A stretch of DNA of 45,506 bases from NCBI GenBank assembly GCA_945888705.1, contig CAMDAQ010000005.1:1-45506 (forward strand). Reading direction: 5' to 3'. Origin of the DNA: Singulisphaera sp. GP187. Lineage in GTDB: Bacteria > Planctomycetota > Phycisphaerae > Phycisphaerales > SM1A02. Within the stretch, counting starts at the first letter, position 1, and every line of letters starts with the position of its first letter. The notes beneath the pieces are model-generated. The model saw only the letters and a list, made by a program, of their open reading frames with translations. It did not search any database and had not been told where the DNA came from. Made by a program: the position numbers and the translations under genes. Below are positions 28,603 through 37,868 of this stretch, piece after piece.

Positions 28603-28608
28603 GACCGC

Positions 28609-28614
28609 ATTGTG
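28609..28614 (-). promoter_or_regulatory. -10 box of the small anchored protein gene
   Basis: CACAAT on the minus strand ends six bases before the ATG at 28602. It matches the spacing of other leaderless starts in the window, though the hexamer is weak. Confidence 0.35.
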
Positions 28615-28693
28615 CCATGGGCGGGGCCCGGACCGCGGATGAGCTGCGGTTCGTGCCGAGCGTGGCGGCGGCTATCCTCCAACCATCCCCACG

Positions 28694-30580
28694 ATGGCTC
28701 GATCCGCCCACGATCTCCTGCCGATGATCCGCCGTCCCTTGGCGGTCGCCCTGCTTGCCGCGCTCGCCGCGTGCGCCGGGTCTCTGGTCGAGGACGCACC
28801 CGAGCGCCCGAAGCAGTCCCGCGCCGATCGCCGCGTGATCCCGATGGACGTCGATCCGATCATGCGGGGCACCATCGCCGCCGAGACGATCGTCACGGGC
28901 TTCACGCCGACCGTCGTGCGTGGGTACGGGCTCGTCTTTGACCTGCGCGGCACCGGCAGTCGCATTGCCCCGACGGAAGTGCGCGCGCAGGTGCTCAAGG
29001 ACCTTCAGCGCCTGCGCCTGGGTGCCGACGGCAAGGCCCCCGATTCCAGCGAGCTTGATCGATTGCTCGGCGAGGAGAACACGGCCATCGTCGTCGTCGA
29101 AGGGATCATTCCCCCGGCTGCGCCCAAGGGCACGCGGTTCGACCTTCGCGTCTTCGCGGCGCCTGGAACGGGTGCGACGAGCCTCGAGGGCGGTCGCCTC
29201 ATCCTCACGGATCTTCGACCCGGCCCGTTGATGCTGGGCAGCAAGCAGCCGCGGATCCTGGCGCGCGGCATGGGTGATCTGGTCATCAATCCATTCGCCG
29301 ATCCCGTTGGCGTGAGCACGGACACCGTGAATCGCCTCAGTGGGCGCGTGCTCAACGGCGGTGTCGTCACTGACGACATGGTGCTGCGACTGCGCTTGGC
29401 CACGCCGAGCCATGCGCGCGCGAAGCTGATCGCGAGCGCCATCAACAGTTCCTTCCCGCGTGAGCCCGGCCAGCATGACGACACCGCGCGCGGGCGCAGC
29501 GATGAAGCGGTCGATGTGGTGATCCCCCCCACCTACTTCAGTCGCACGAATGACTTCGTGGAGTTGGTGCGCCACACGCCGCTCAACATGGCCTCCATCG
29601 AGGCCACGGCGCTGCAGGTCAAGCGCGCGCTGGTCGCCAATCCCGGGGCCGCCGCTGCTGCCAGCCTTCGTTGGCAGGCCTTGGGCAAGAAGGCGATCCC
29701 GACGGTGCAGACGCTCTACGAGTATGCCGAGGAGCAGCCGCGCTTTGCCGGGCTGCAGGCCGGCGCGTACCTGAACGATCCCGTGGTCGTGCCGCATCTG
29801 CTGACGATGGCCAATGACAGCGGATCGGCGCTTCGCATCGACGCGATCAAGCTGCTGGCGAACATGCAGGGCAACCCCCGCGTGAACATCGGTCTTCGTC
29901 CGTTGGTCGACGACACGGACATCGACGTGCGCCTCGCGGCGTTCGATGCCCTCCTCAAGCGCGGTGATGCCTCGATCGGCGAGGTCGACGTGAACGGCAA
30001 GTACCTGCTGAATACGATCGGCAGCAAGAAGCCCATGATCTACGTCACGCAGAGCGGGCAGCCGCGCGTGGTGATCTTTGGTGACGAGGCCGAGGTCGTG
30101 CGCCCGATGACGCTGACGGAGTTCGATTCCCGGCTGGTCGTTCGCGGCGATTACGACCAACCGCTGCTCGATGTCTTCTGGCAGGCACCCGATGGCGGGG
30201 TGCTGCGTGAGCAGGTTCGGCCCGAACTGGCGGAGTTTGCGCGTTTCCTCGGGCACCGTGCGTCGCCCGAGTATCCATCGCCCGGCCTGAACATGAGTTA
30301 CAGCGAGGCGATCGGCACGCTGCACCGGCTGTGGAAAGACGGCTACTTCAAGGGTGACTTCAAGGTCGAGCAGGATCGAATCCTGGCCGAGCTGCTGCGC
30401 ACCGAGGAAGAGGATGCCGAGGCCGATCGGCCCGAGTTCGAGGTGCCCGAGGACGAGAAGGACCTTGCTGCCGAGGCGAAGGAGCGCTCAGGCTCGGGTT
30501 CCGGAACGGACCTCGACCGCGCGTCGGTGGGCAGCCCGGTTGATTCCCAGCGTCCTTCCCGCGATACTGTTCCCCGTTGA
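28694..30580 (+). CDS. FlgI (P-ring)-like lipoprotein with HEAT-like region
   Basis: The 628-residue protein begins with a lipoprotein signal: hydrophobic stretch and lipobox L-A-A-C27. ATG 28724 is an equally good start and gives a more classical signal. Residues about 68-290 resemble flagellar P-ring protein FlgI: R-G-Y-G-L-V-F-D-L-R-G-T-G, I-P-P-A-A-P-K-G-T-R-F-D-L-R-V, S-L-E-G-G-R-L, and G-R-V-L-N-G-G-V-V. Residues about 320-435 look like HEAT repeats, and the tail is rich in Glu, Asp and Ser. No flagellar gene is nearby. Genuine FlgI is about 360 residues and not a lipoprotein, so this is a paralogue with another role at the outer membrane or periplasm. A TATCCT box lies at 28673-28678. 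Confidence 0.7.
   Translation: MARSAHDLLPMIRRPLAVALLAALAACAGSLVEDAPERPKQSRADRRVIPMDVDPIMRGTIAAETIVTGFTPTVVRGYGLVFDLRGTGSRIAPTEVRAQVLKDLQRLRLGADGKAPDSSELDRLLGEENTAIVVVEGIIPPAAPKGTRFDLRVFAAPGTGATSLEGGRLILTDLRPGPLMLGSKQPRILARGMGDLVINPFADPVGVSTDTVNRLSGRVLNGGVVTDDMVLRLRLATPSHARAKLIASAINSSFPREPGQHDDTARGRSDEAVDVVIPPTYFSRTNDFVELVRHTPLNMASIEATALQVKRALVANPGAAAAASLRWQALGKKAIPTVQTLYEYAEEQPRFAGLQAGAYLNDPVVVPHLLTMANDSGSALRIDAIKLLANMQGNPRVNIGLRPLVDDTDIDVRLAAFDALLKRGDASIGEVDVNGKYLLNTIGSKKPMIYVTQSGQPRVVIFGDEAEVVRPMTLTEFDSRLVVRGDYDQPLLDVFWQAPDGGVLREQVRPELAEFARFLGHRASPEYPSPGLNMSYSEAIGTLHRLWKDGYFKGDFKVEQDRILAELLRTEEEDAEADRPEFEVPEDEKDLAAEAKERSGSGSGTDLDRASVGSPVDSQRPSRDTVPR
30540..30568 (+). promoter_or_regulatory. 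Sigma-70-type promoter of smc
   Basis: TTGATT (30540-30545) and GATACT (30563-30568) are 17 bases apart, inside the end of the FlgI-like gene. The leader of about 78 bases contains a hairpin (30612-30628) and ends with the ribosome binding site AGGAGGT at 30640-30646. Confidence 0.65.
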
Positions 30581-30653
30581 CGCAAGTGGTTGTCGCGTGC
30601 CGTGAGCGGCCGGGCCCATGGATGGGTCCGCGCGATGACAGGAGGTCAGATCG

Positions 30654-33600
30654 ATGCGCCTTGCCAAGCTCACCCTGAGCGGCTTCAAGAGTTTCGCCGA
30701 CACGACGGAGTTCACCTTCGACGCGCCGGTCATCGGCATCGTCGGGCCCAACGGCTGCGGCAAGAGCAACGTCGTCGACGCCATCAAGTGGGTGCTCGGC
30801 GAGCGCAGTGCCAAGAGCCTTCGTGGCTCGGCCATGATCGACGTGATCTTCGCCGGAAGCGCCACGCGCAAGCCCCTCGGCTGCGCCAGCGTGACACTGA
30901 CCTTCGACAACCCGGTGATGGACCGTTCCGTCGAGGTGGCCCCGAGCACGCCGGCGATGGACACGATCGAGGATGAGCAGGACGTCGATGACAGCGAGGC
31001 CGAGGGTTCGGCCCAGGTCCGTCGCGGCCTGGTCGTCCATCGTGCGCTCCCGGTCGACCATGACGTGGTCGAGGTGACGCGCCGCCTCTACTCCGACGGA
31101 CGCAGCGAGTACCTGATCAACGGCAAGAAGGTGCGCCTGCGCGACATCCGCGAGCTGTTCATGGACACCGGGATCGGCACCGATGCCTACTCGATCATCG
31201 AGCAGGGCAAGGTTGCCGCGCTCCTTGAGGCCAATCCCGCGGAGCGACGCGCGATCCTCGAGGAAGCCGCCGGTGTCGCGAAGTTCCGCGCCCGCAAGGC
31301 CGAGGCTCAGCGCAAGCTCGACAGTGCCGAGCGCAACCTCATCCTGATCCGGGAGCAGCTGGCGAGCACCGAGCGCCGCCTGCGCATCGTGCGCGGGCAG
31401 GCCGAGAAGGCCAAGCGATTCCAGGAACTCGACACGCGTCGACGTGCGATTCGTTCAGCCCTTGCCTTCGACCTGTACCACGAGCATCGCACGAGACTGG
31501 CCGAGGCCGAGGCGCTCGTCGCCTCGCTTGATGGCACGCGCGATGCCTTGATCGAGCGCGTCCGCCTGGCCGAGGAAGCCAAGCGCGACGCTGAACTGGC
31601 ACGCGACCAGGTGATGCACGAGCAGCAGGCGCATGAGCGCGAGCGGATCGAGGCGCAGGGCCTGGTCGGCCAGCACCAGCAGCGTGCTGACGCGGCGCGT
31701 CAAGGCCTCGCGCGGGCCGAGGCGGATCTGGAGACCGACCGTGTGGCGCTGGCCCAGGCCGATGAGCGCATGGGCGAGGTGCAGGCGCAGCTGGGCACGC
31801 TTGAGCAGCAGCTCAACGCCCATGAATTCGCCGTCACGTCAGCCGAAGCGGAAGCGACCGCTGCCAGCGAACGCCGGGCATCGATCGCCCGCACGCTGAC
31901 CGATGCCCGCTCGCGCCATGAACGCCTGCGCGAGCAGGTCGTCGGCCTGGAGCGCGAGCGCTCGCGCGCTGCCCAGCGATCGACGGCCGCGGACGAGCGT
32001 GAACGATCGCTGGTCGAGCAGCTCGAGCGCCTTGATGCGCGCGAAGCCCCGTTCGCCGAGGAACTCGATGCGGGTCGCCTGGCCCGCGTGAAGGCGATCG
32101 TGCGCCGCCAGACCGCGCAGGATGCGCAGGAACGGCTGCAGCGCGAGGCCACCGAGGAGCTTCGTGTTGCGGCGCACTTCGACGATCGAAGCGAAGCGAT
32201 GCTCGAAGAGCTCGCTGAACTGCGTGACGAGCGCACCCGCATCGAGAGCCGCCGACGCATCCTGGGTGAGATGCAGGATGCACGCGAAGGCCTGACCGGT
32301 GCGGTCAAGGCCGTGCTCGGCGCGCCGGATCGCTTCCCCAGCGTGCGCGGCATGCTCGGCGACTTGCTCGAGAGCGATCGAGAGCATGCCACCGCGGTGG
32401 AAGCGGCGTTGGGCGAATCGCTCCAGATGCTGCTGCTCGATGCACCCGAGTCGGTCCGCCCCACGGTGGTGACGGCCAAGGAGCAGCGCGGACGCATCTC
32501 GTTCGCCACCGCCTCGATCCAGCGCCATGCCACGACCGAGCGCGGCGACGTGGAGGGCGCTCTCCCACTGCTGTCCTTCGTGCGCGCCGCCGGTGATGCG
32601 ACAAAGGTCGCCGAGTGCCTCTTGGGCGACACGTGGCTCGTGAACGATCTCGATGCAGCGCTCCTGCTGGCCCAAGGCGGCTTGCGCGGCGCGCGCATCG
32701 TCACGCCCTCGGGCGATCTGATCGACCGCCACGGCGTCGTGACCGTGGGTGCCGCCGACGCTGCCGTCGGTGGCATGCTGAGCCGACGCGCCGAGATGGC
32801 TGAACTCGTGGCTGCTACGCGTGCCCTAGGCCGGCGCATCGAGGGGATCGAGGGCGAGTGCAACGCCTTGGCGAGCGAAGGCGAGCAGGCGCGTGCGCGC
32901 CATCGAAGCTTGGACGAAGCCTTGCAGACCGCTCGGCGCGATGCCGTCGAGGCGCAGTTCGAGGTGGACCGCGTCGAGCAGCTCCTGGCCCGAGTCGAGC
33001 GCGACCGCGCACGGCTCGTGGATGAGCGTCGCGAACTCGAATCGCGCCGCATCACGATCACCACGGAGCGGCGCGAGGCGGGTGAGCGTCTTGCCGCTCT
33101 TGCCGAGGACGCAGCCCGTGCACAGAGCGCCGCCGTCGAGGCAGCGTCCGCCCTGCAGCAGGGACAAGTCGAGGCCGACCAGGCTGGCGAGTCCTTCAAC
33201 GCAGCGCGCATCAAGGCCTCTCAAGCGCAGTCGGTGCTCGACGCAACCCGCCGCGAAAGCAGCATCCTTCGCCGTTCCATCGATGACCTGCGTGCACGCC
33301 GTGCCACGCTCGAGGACCAGCATGCCCGCCGCCACGGCCAGCTCGATGAGTTCGCCGCTGCGATCCGCGCGGCCGAGGCGGACCGTGATGCCGCGCTCGA
33401 GCAAGAGCGTGCCGCAGCCACGGCCCTCGTGTCGATCGCGGAACGCTTCACGCAGGCCACGCTCGCCAACGAGCAGGCCTCGGACTCCCTGCGGTCCGAA
33501 CGCGAAGCCGGCCACGAGACCGAGCGGCAGTGGAACGCCGCGGAACTCTCCCGTCGTGAGGCCACGATCAAGATCGAGAACCTCGTGGCGTCCACGCTCG

Positions 33601-34427
33601 AGGAACTCGGGCTCGATCTGGCCCTCGGGTACGCGCTGCACCTCGCCGAGCGCGAGGCCGGCACGTTCCTCGCGCCGGACCGCACGGAAGCCGGCACGGA
33701 AGCCGATGGCCTGCGCGAGGAGATCCGTCGGCTCGGCAACGTGAACCTCGACGCGATCGACGAGCTCACGCTGCTCGAGACCCGGTTCAACGATCTGGGC
33801 ACGCAGCTCGCCGACATCGACCAGGCGAAGTCGCAGCTCGAGGTGCTCGTGGGCGAGCTCGACCGCATCAGCCGCGTCCGCTTCGAGGAGACCTTCAACG
33901 CGGTGCGCACCAACTTCGGCGGGACGGACGGCATGTTCCGTCGGCTCTTCGGCGGCGGCAGTGCCGACATGTTCCTGGTGCCCGATGAGGAAGGCAACGT
34001 GGACTGGCTCGCGAGCGGCATCGAAATCCGCGCGAAGCCACCCGGCAAGGAGCCGCGCGTCATCAGCCAGCTCTCGGGCGGCGAGAAGAGCATGACCACG
34101 GTCGCGCTGCTGCTGGCGATCTTCCAGAGCAAGCCGGCCCCCTTCTGCATCCTCGACGAAGTCGATGCGGCGCTCGACGAGGCCAACACCGAGCGCTTCG
34201 CGTCGAGCCTGCATGGCTTCCTCGATCGCAGCCACTTCATCGTCATCACGCACCACAAGCGAACGATGCAGCACTGCCACAAGCTCTACGGCGTCACCAT
34301 GCCGCAGCGCGGCGTCAGCCGTCGCGTGGCGGTGCGGTTCGAGCAGGTCGGCAACGACGGTCGCCTGAGCAAGGATGCCGTCGAGCAGGCCGAGCGCGAG
34401 GCCCAGGAAGCCGTCGGCAGCGCCTGA
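30654..34427 (+). CDS. smc: Chromosome segregation ATPase SMC
   Basis: The 1257-residue protein is the core of condensin. Walker A G31-P-N-G-C-G-K-S lies in the N-terminal head, a coiled coil runs to the hinge (about 548-700, with [12 protein letters not shown]), and a second coiled coil returns to the C-terminal head. That head carries the ABC signature L-S-G-G-E-K-S (near 1140) and Walker [14 protein letters not shown] (near 1167). The N-terminal head carries an extra acidic stretch at about residues 95-130 ([14 protein letters not shown]), absent from typical SMC. Translation starts after a perfect ribosome binding site. The kleisin partners ScpA and ScpB are not in the window. Confidence 0.96.
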   Translation: MRLAKLTLSGFKSFADTTEFTFDAPVIGIVGPNGCGKSNVVDAIKWVLGERSAKSLRGSAMIDVIFAGSATRKPLGCASVTLTFDNPVMDRSVEVAPSTPAMDTIEDEQDVDDSEAEGSAQVRRGLVVHRALPVDHDVVEVTRRLYSDGRSEYLINGKKVRLRDIRELFMDTGIGTDAYSIIEQGKVAALLEANPAERRAILEEAAGVAKFRARKAEAQRKLDSAERNLILIREQLASTERRLRIVRGQAEKAKRFQELDTRRRAIRSALAFDLYHEHRTRLAEAEALVASLDGTRDALIERVRLAEEAKRDAELARDQVMHEQQAHERERIEAQGLVGQHQQRADAARQGLARAEADLETDRVALAQADERMGEVQAQLGTLEQQLNAHEFAVTSAEAEATAASERRASIARTLTDARSRHERLREQVVGLERERSRAAQRSTAADERERSLVEQLERLDAREAPFAEELDAGRLARVKAIVRRQTAQDAQERLQREATEELRVAAHFDDRSEAMLEELAELRDERTRIESRRRILGEMQDAREGLTGAVKAVLGAPDRFPSVRGMLGDLLESDREHATAVEAALGESLQMLLLDAPESVRPTVVTAKEQRGRISFATASIQRHATTERGDVEGALPLLSFVRAAGDATKVAECLLGDTWLVNDLDAALLLAQGGLRGARIVTPSGDLIDRHGVVTVGAADAAVGGMLSRRAEMAELVAATRALGRRIEGIEGECNALASEGEQARARHRSLDEALQTARRDAVEAQFEVDRVEQLLARVERDRARLVDERRELESRRITITTERREAGERLAALAEDAARAQSAAVEAASALQQGQVEADQAGESFNAARIKASQAQSVLDATRRESSILRRSIDDLRARRATLEDQHARRHGQLDEFAAAIRAAEADRDAALEQERAAATALVSIAERFTQATLANEQASDSLRSEREAGHETERQWNAAELSRREATIKIENLVASTLEELGLDLALGYALHLAEREAGTFLAPDRTEAGTEADGLREEIRRLGNVNLDAIDELTLLETRFNDLGTQLADIDQAKSQLEVLVGELDRISRVRFEETFNAVRTNFGGTDGMFRRLFGGGSADMFLVPDEEGNVDWLASGIEIRAKPPGKEPRVISQLSGGEKSMTTVALLLAIFQSKPAPFCILDEVDAALDEANTERFASSLHGFLDRSHFIVITHHKRTMQHCHKLYGVTMPQRGVSRRVAVRFEQVGNDGRLSKDAVEQAEREAQEAVGSA

Positions 34428-34442
34428 CGGCGTTCGTGGTGT

Positions 34443-34955
34443 TCAGGCCTTGACGAAGGTTCCGCGCGAGCGGTCCTTCGTCACGCCGGGGAACGCGAGC
34501 ACCTGGTTCTGCATGGCCACGTACACCCCCGGTGCCACGATCTGCACGGCGAGCAGGGCCTCGGTCAGGTTCTGCTGGGCATCGGTGTCCCGGAGTTCAT
34601 AGGGCTTCATCGCCCCGGTGAAGACCACAGGCTTGGTCATCGCGCCCTCGCGCGCAAGGCGTTCGAGCACCGCCTCGCCGCTCACGGCGAGCCGATCGGT
34701 CCCGTGCACGACGATCACGCCGTCATGATCGCGCAGGGCGTTGTGCACCGTGGCGGCGATCAGCGCATGGTCTTCCGGCGTCATGTCGAGGCTGTCCTTG
34801 TTCATGAGCGCGATGCGAGAAACGCTGACGCCGCGCAAGTCCATCTGCGCCAGCATCACGTCGAGCACGGCCACGCGATTGGCCAGCACGCCTGTCAGGG
34901 CGTCGTAAGTCTTCTCGATCGTGCCGCCGGTGCTGATGAGGGCGATGCGCTTCAT
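34443..34955 (-). CDS. Single-domain asparaginase-like protein
   Basis: The 170-residue protein matches only the N-terminal half of L-asparaginase. S-T-G-G-T-I-E (residues 8-14) carries the first catalytic threonine. V-V-H-G-T-D (near 87) corresponds to the second catalytic block, followed by Arg instead of the usual Thr. F-T-G-A-M-K-P and the N-L-x-x-A-L helix follow. The C-terminal domain of the 330-residue enzyme is absent and the next gene ends 65 bases upstream, so this is a natural short form or a relic. Short asparaginase-domain proteins exist in other bacteria; their activity is uncertain. The ATG at 34955 begins the homology; a TACGCT box ends nine bases before it. Confidence 0.75.
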   Translation of the reverse strand: MKRIALISTGGTIEKTYDALTGVLANRVAVLDVMLAQMDLRGVSVSRIALMNKDSLDMTPEDHALIAATVHNALRDHDGVIVVHGTDRLAVSGEAVLERLAREGAMTKPVVFTGAMKPYELRDTDAQQNLTEALLAVQIVAPGVYVAMQNQVLAFPGVTKDRSRGTFVKA

Positions 34956-34964
34956 GGGGGGCGA

Positions 34965-34970
34965 AGCGTA
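34965..34970 (-). promoter_or_regulatory. Possible -10 box of the asparaginase-like gene
   Basis: TACGCT on the minus strand ends nine bases before the ATG. The gene may also be read from the upstream yyaL-type gene. Confidence 0.3.
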
Positions 34971-35020
34971 GTCGACGCGCCAGCCTCCACAGTGGATCGA
35001 TCGGGCGACCGGCTTCCCGC

Positions 35021-36946
35021 TCACGCCCACTCGACGGTGCAGCCGGACTCCGTGCAGACGATGCGACGCGTCGAACCTTCGATCGGTGCGCCTGGTGCAC
35101 GGCTGCTCGCCGATCCCTCCACGAGGCCTTCGCGCATGGCACGCGCGAGCACAGCGACGGCCCAGGTCAGGCCCACGGGATTCGCCATGATCGTGCCCGA
35201 CTCGGCGTGGATGCTCGCAGCGAGTGCGTCGAGCGCCTCGCGGCCCTCGGGACGGTCAAGGGCGGCCAGCGCCAGTCGAACCTGAAGATCGAGGATCGCG
35301 CCCAGACCGCTCGGCACGGCACCATCGTGGTGGGAACGGATCCGCACCGGCAGGCCGTCGCCGCCAAGGTTGGCCCACCAGCGCCCGTCGTGCGAGAAGT
35401 GCACGCGCGCATGACGCTCGATGGCCTGGGCGCGCGTGAGCCAGCCTTCCTCGCCGGTTGCGCGCCACAGCGTCTCGAGCCCGAGACCGAGGCACGCAAG
35501 ATCTGCGAGCGTCGCCGGCGGGCCAAGGCTCGATCCGATCTGCGTGCGGTGCCACGTGCCAGCGTGCTGGTGCCCGGCCCAGATCGCCTCCGCAATCCCG
35601 CCAGCGCGCCGGACCATCCGGTCATCACGCAAGACCATCCCAGCTGCAGCCAGTCCCTCGACGAGCAGGCCATTCCATTCAAGGATGATCTTCGTGTCTC
35701 GCCGCGGGCCACGTCGCGCATCGCGCGCCGTGAGCAAGTGCGCACAGGCAGCATCGACGGCAGGGCTGCTGCGCCACGGGCGACGCGTGGGAACGATCAT
35801 CGGTGGAGCATCCGCGTGATGCGGATCCCGGAAGTTGGGTCGGTCGAGGCCCAGCGCCTCAATGGCTTCGGCGCGACTCGCGTCATCGAGCGATGCGAGC
35901 GCAGCCATCGCCTCGTCCGGGGTCCACAGGTAGTTCAGGCCCTCGCATCCATCGACCTCGGCATCGAGCGCCGCTCGGCACGCGCCATCGTCCGCGATCA
36001 TCTCACGTTCGATCCATGAGGCGGTTCGGCGCATGGCCTCGGACCAACGCTCATCGGGTGCACGGGCGTGCTCGGCCGCAAGCAGTTCGAGCAACTGACC
36101 GTTATCGTAGAGCATCTTCTCGAAGTGCGGCACGGTCCAGGTCGCATCCACGCAGTAGCGGTGGAACCCCCCGCCCACCTGGTCAAAGAGCCCGCCACCA
36201 ACCATCCCCTCGAGTGCGCGCGTCACGGTCGGTTGCAGCGTGGGAAACTCGTGAGCGGACTCGCGCACGAGCCGCAGGTAGCAGGGCTGCGGAAACTTCG
36301 GCGCACCGCCGAAACCGCCGTTGGTGGTGTCCTCAAACCGGAGCAGGGCCTGCGCCACCTGCGTGGACAGCGAGGCGGTGAGCTCCGCCGGCGCCATGGT
36401 CCGCGTGAGGACGTCCTCGACGATCCCGCCGATGCGATGGGCTTGACCCGTCACCTCCTCACGGCGCTGCACCCACGCTGCGCTAAGCGAGGAAAGCACC
36501 CTCAGGAAGCTGGGACGGCCGTGCGCATCCCGCGGTGGGTAGTACGTACCCACGTGGAAGGCGCGCATGGAGTGCGGATCGATGAATCCGTTGAGCGGCC
36601 AGCCCCCGCTGGCCCGGCCATCCGTGAGTTCCGTCATCACCTGGCACGCAGTCATCAACCACTCGTCGATGCTCGGGTGCTCCTCGCGATCGACCTTGAT
36701 GGCGATGAAGCCGTCGCGCAGGGCCTGGCCCACGACGGGATCCTCGAAGGACTCCCGCTCCATGACGTGGCACCAGTAGCAGGTGCTGTAGCCGATGCTC
36801 ACAAAGAGCGGCCGGTCCAACTGCCGGGCCATTGCGATCGCTTCGTCGCACCAGGGCCACCAGTCCACGGGATTGCCCGCGTGCTGCAGCAGGTACGGAC
36901 TGGTGCACGCGGCCAGGCGATTGGTCGTGGGTGGATCCTGTTCCAT
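35021..36946 (-). CDS. YyaL/Spermatogenesis-associated-20-type protein (DUF255, thioredoxin-like plus (alpha/alpha)6 fold)
   Basis: The 641-residue protein has the family's N-terminal thioredoxin-like DUF255 domain, starting N-R-L-A[17 protein letters not shown]. The redox motif S-T-C-Y-W-C-H-V-M lies near residue 56, followed by E-R-E-S-F-E-D and V-D-R-E-E-H-P. The rest (about 200-640) is the helical toroid related to N-acylglucosamine epimerases ([20 protein letters not shown]). The biochemical role of the family is not established. The length is close to normal. It is divergent from a membrane protein gene, with 28 bases between the starts. Confidence 0.9.
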   Translation of the reverse strand: MEQDPPTTNRLAACTSPYLLQHAGNPVDWWPWCDEAIAMARQLDRPLFVSIGYSTCYWCHVMERESFEDPVVGQALRDGFIAIKVDREEHPSIDEWLMTACQVMTELTDGRASGGWPLNGFIDPHSMRAFHVGTYYPPRDAHGRPSFLRVLSSLSAAWVQRREEVTGQAHRIGGIVEDVLTRTMAPAELTASLSTQVAQALLRFEDTTNGGFGGAPKFPQPCYLRLVRESAHEFPTLQPTVTRALEGMVGGGLFDQVGGGFHRYCVDATWTVPHFEKMLYDNGQLLELLAAEHARAPDERWSEAMRRTASWIEREMIADDGACRAALDAEVDGCEGLNYLWTPDEAMAALASLDDASRAEAIEALGLDRPNFRDPHHADAPPMIVPTRRPWRSSPAVDAACAHLLTARDARRGPRRDTKIILEWNGLLVEGLAAAGMVLRDDRMVRRAGGIAEAIWAGHQHAGTWHRTQIGSSLGPPATLADLACLGLGLETLWRATGEEGWLTRAQAIERHARVHFSHDGRWWANLGGDGLPVRIRSHHDGAVPSGLGAILDLQVRLALAALDRPEGREALDALAASIHAESGTIMANPVGLTWAVAVLARAMREGLVEGSASSRAPGAPIEGSTRRIVCTESGCTVEWA

Positions 36947-36957
36947 GTCGGCGCGGC

Positions 36958-36964
36958 TACTCTA
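36958..36964. promoter_or_regulatory. Overlapping divergent -10 boxes
   Basis: TACTCT on the plus strand (36958-36963) and TAGAGT on the minus strand (36964-36959) share the same bases. They end 11 and 12 bases before the starts at 36975 and 36946. If both are used, the two promoters exclude each other. Confidence 0.4.
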
Positions 36965-36974
36965 TGCCCGACGC

Positions 36975-37868
36975 ATGGATGCGGCCCCCACACTGCTGTT
37001 CGCCGAACTCGCACCGCTCGCTGGAGTGGGCGCGGCGTGGCTTGCGCTCCTGGGCGCGCTCGGGGTCGTGCTCGTGGCTCGCGGTGCCCGCATGCTTCCG
37101 CTGCTGGTGCTGGTGGCGGGCGGCATCGCCGGCTGGGCGATCGGCATCCGTCTCCACCAGTCCTTCGCGCTTCGTGTCCCGGAGTGGGCCGCCGCGCTGT
37201 CCGCGGCGGTCGTCGTGGCCACGATCAGCGTTGTGTTCCTGCGCATCGGCGTCGCGTGGATGATGGCCCTCCTGGCCAGCGCGCTGTGCGTCCTGCTGTC
37301 GTGCGCGATGATCGATCGCGGCGTCCTGAATCCCGCACCCGCACCGATCGTGCGCGGCGGTGCAGCGTTGACCGATGGGAGCTCGGCACCCATGCTCGGT
37401 GAGGCCGAGCCCACGCCGCGCGATCTTGCGCCGACACTGCTCGAGGCGATGGCGCGCAGCTGGGCCGACGTGCCCAGCGATGCGGGCTTCATCGCGCGCA
37501 CGACCGGCGCGTGGCGCCACATGCGTGCGCGAACCGATGCCTGGTGGGCGCGCCTGCCCTCGACGACGCAGACGCTGGTCTCGGCCTTTGGTTGGGGTGG
37601 CTTCGCTGCGGGATTCGTCGCGGCGATCTTCTTTGCACGCGGAGTTCCGGTCCTGCTGACGGCGATCGTGGGTTCCGGCTTGGCGGTCGCCTCGTTGGCC
37701 AGCTTCATCGAGCGGCTCTCTGGCGGTCGCGTTGCGCTCCCGCCGCAGCCGTGGCCGTGGCTGATGTTCATCGGAGGCGGCGTCGTGCTCGGCCTCCTGC
37801 TCCAATCCGGCCGCACCACCACCAACCCCACGCAGGCCGCGGACAGCGCCACCACCGACCATGGATGA
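36975..37868 (+). CDS. Polytopic membrane protein, function unknown
   Basis: The 297-residue protein has four N-terminal membrane helices (about 12-34, 38-57, 68-90, 92-112). A hydrophilic loop of about 90 residues (113-205, with Trp-rich W-A-D-V-P and A-W-W-A-R-L) follows, then three C-terminal helices (about 207-228, 229-250, 266-283). The halves have no enzyme motifs, and I cannot name a family. ATG 36975 (MDAAPTLLF) is preferred; an ATG at 36945 is also in frame but lies before the candidate -10 box. The stop overlaps the lysA start by eight bases, so the two are translationally coupled. Confidence 0.75.
   Translation: MDAAPTLLFAELAPLAGVGAAWLALLGALGVVLVARGARMLPLLVLVAGGIAGWAIGIRLHQSFALRVPEWAAALSAAVVVATISVVFLRIGVAWMMALLASALCVLLSCAMIDRGVLNPAPAPIVRGGAALTDGSSAPMLGEAEPTPRDLAPTLLEAMARSWADVPSDAGFIARTTGAWRHMRARTDAWWARLPSTTQTLVSAFGWGGFAAGFVAAIFFARGVPVLLTAIVGSGLAVASLASFIERLSGGRVALPPQPWPWLMFIGGGVVLGLLLQSGRTTTNPTQAADSATTDHG

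Noticed and set aside
28694-30580. Calling this gene a true flagellar flgI
   Set aside because: It has a lipoprotein signal, an extra repeat region and no flagellar neighbours, so only FlgI-like is justified.
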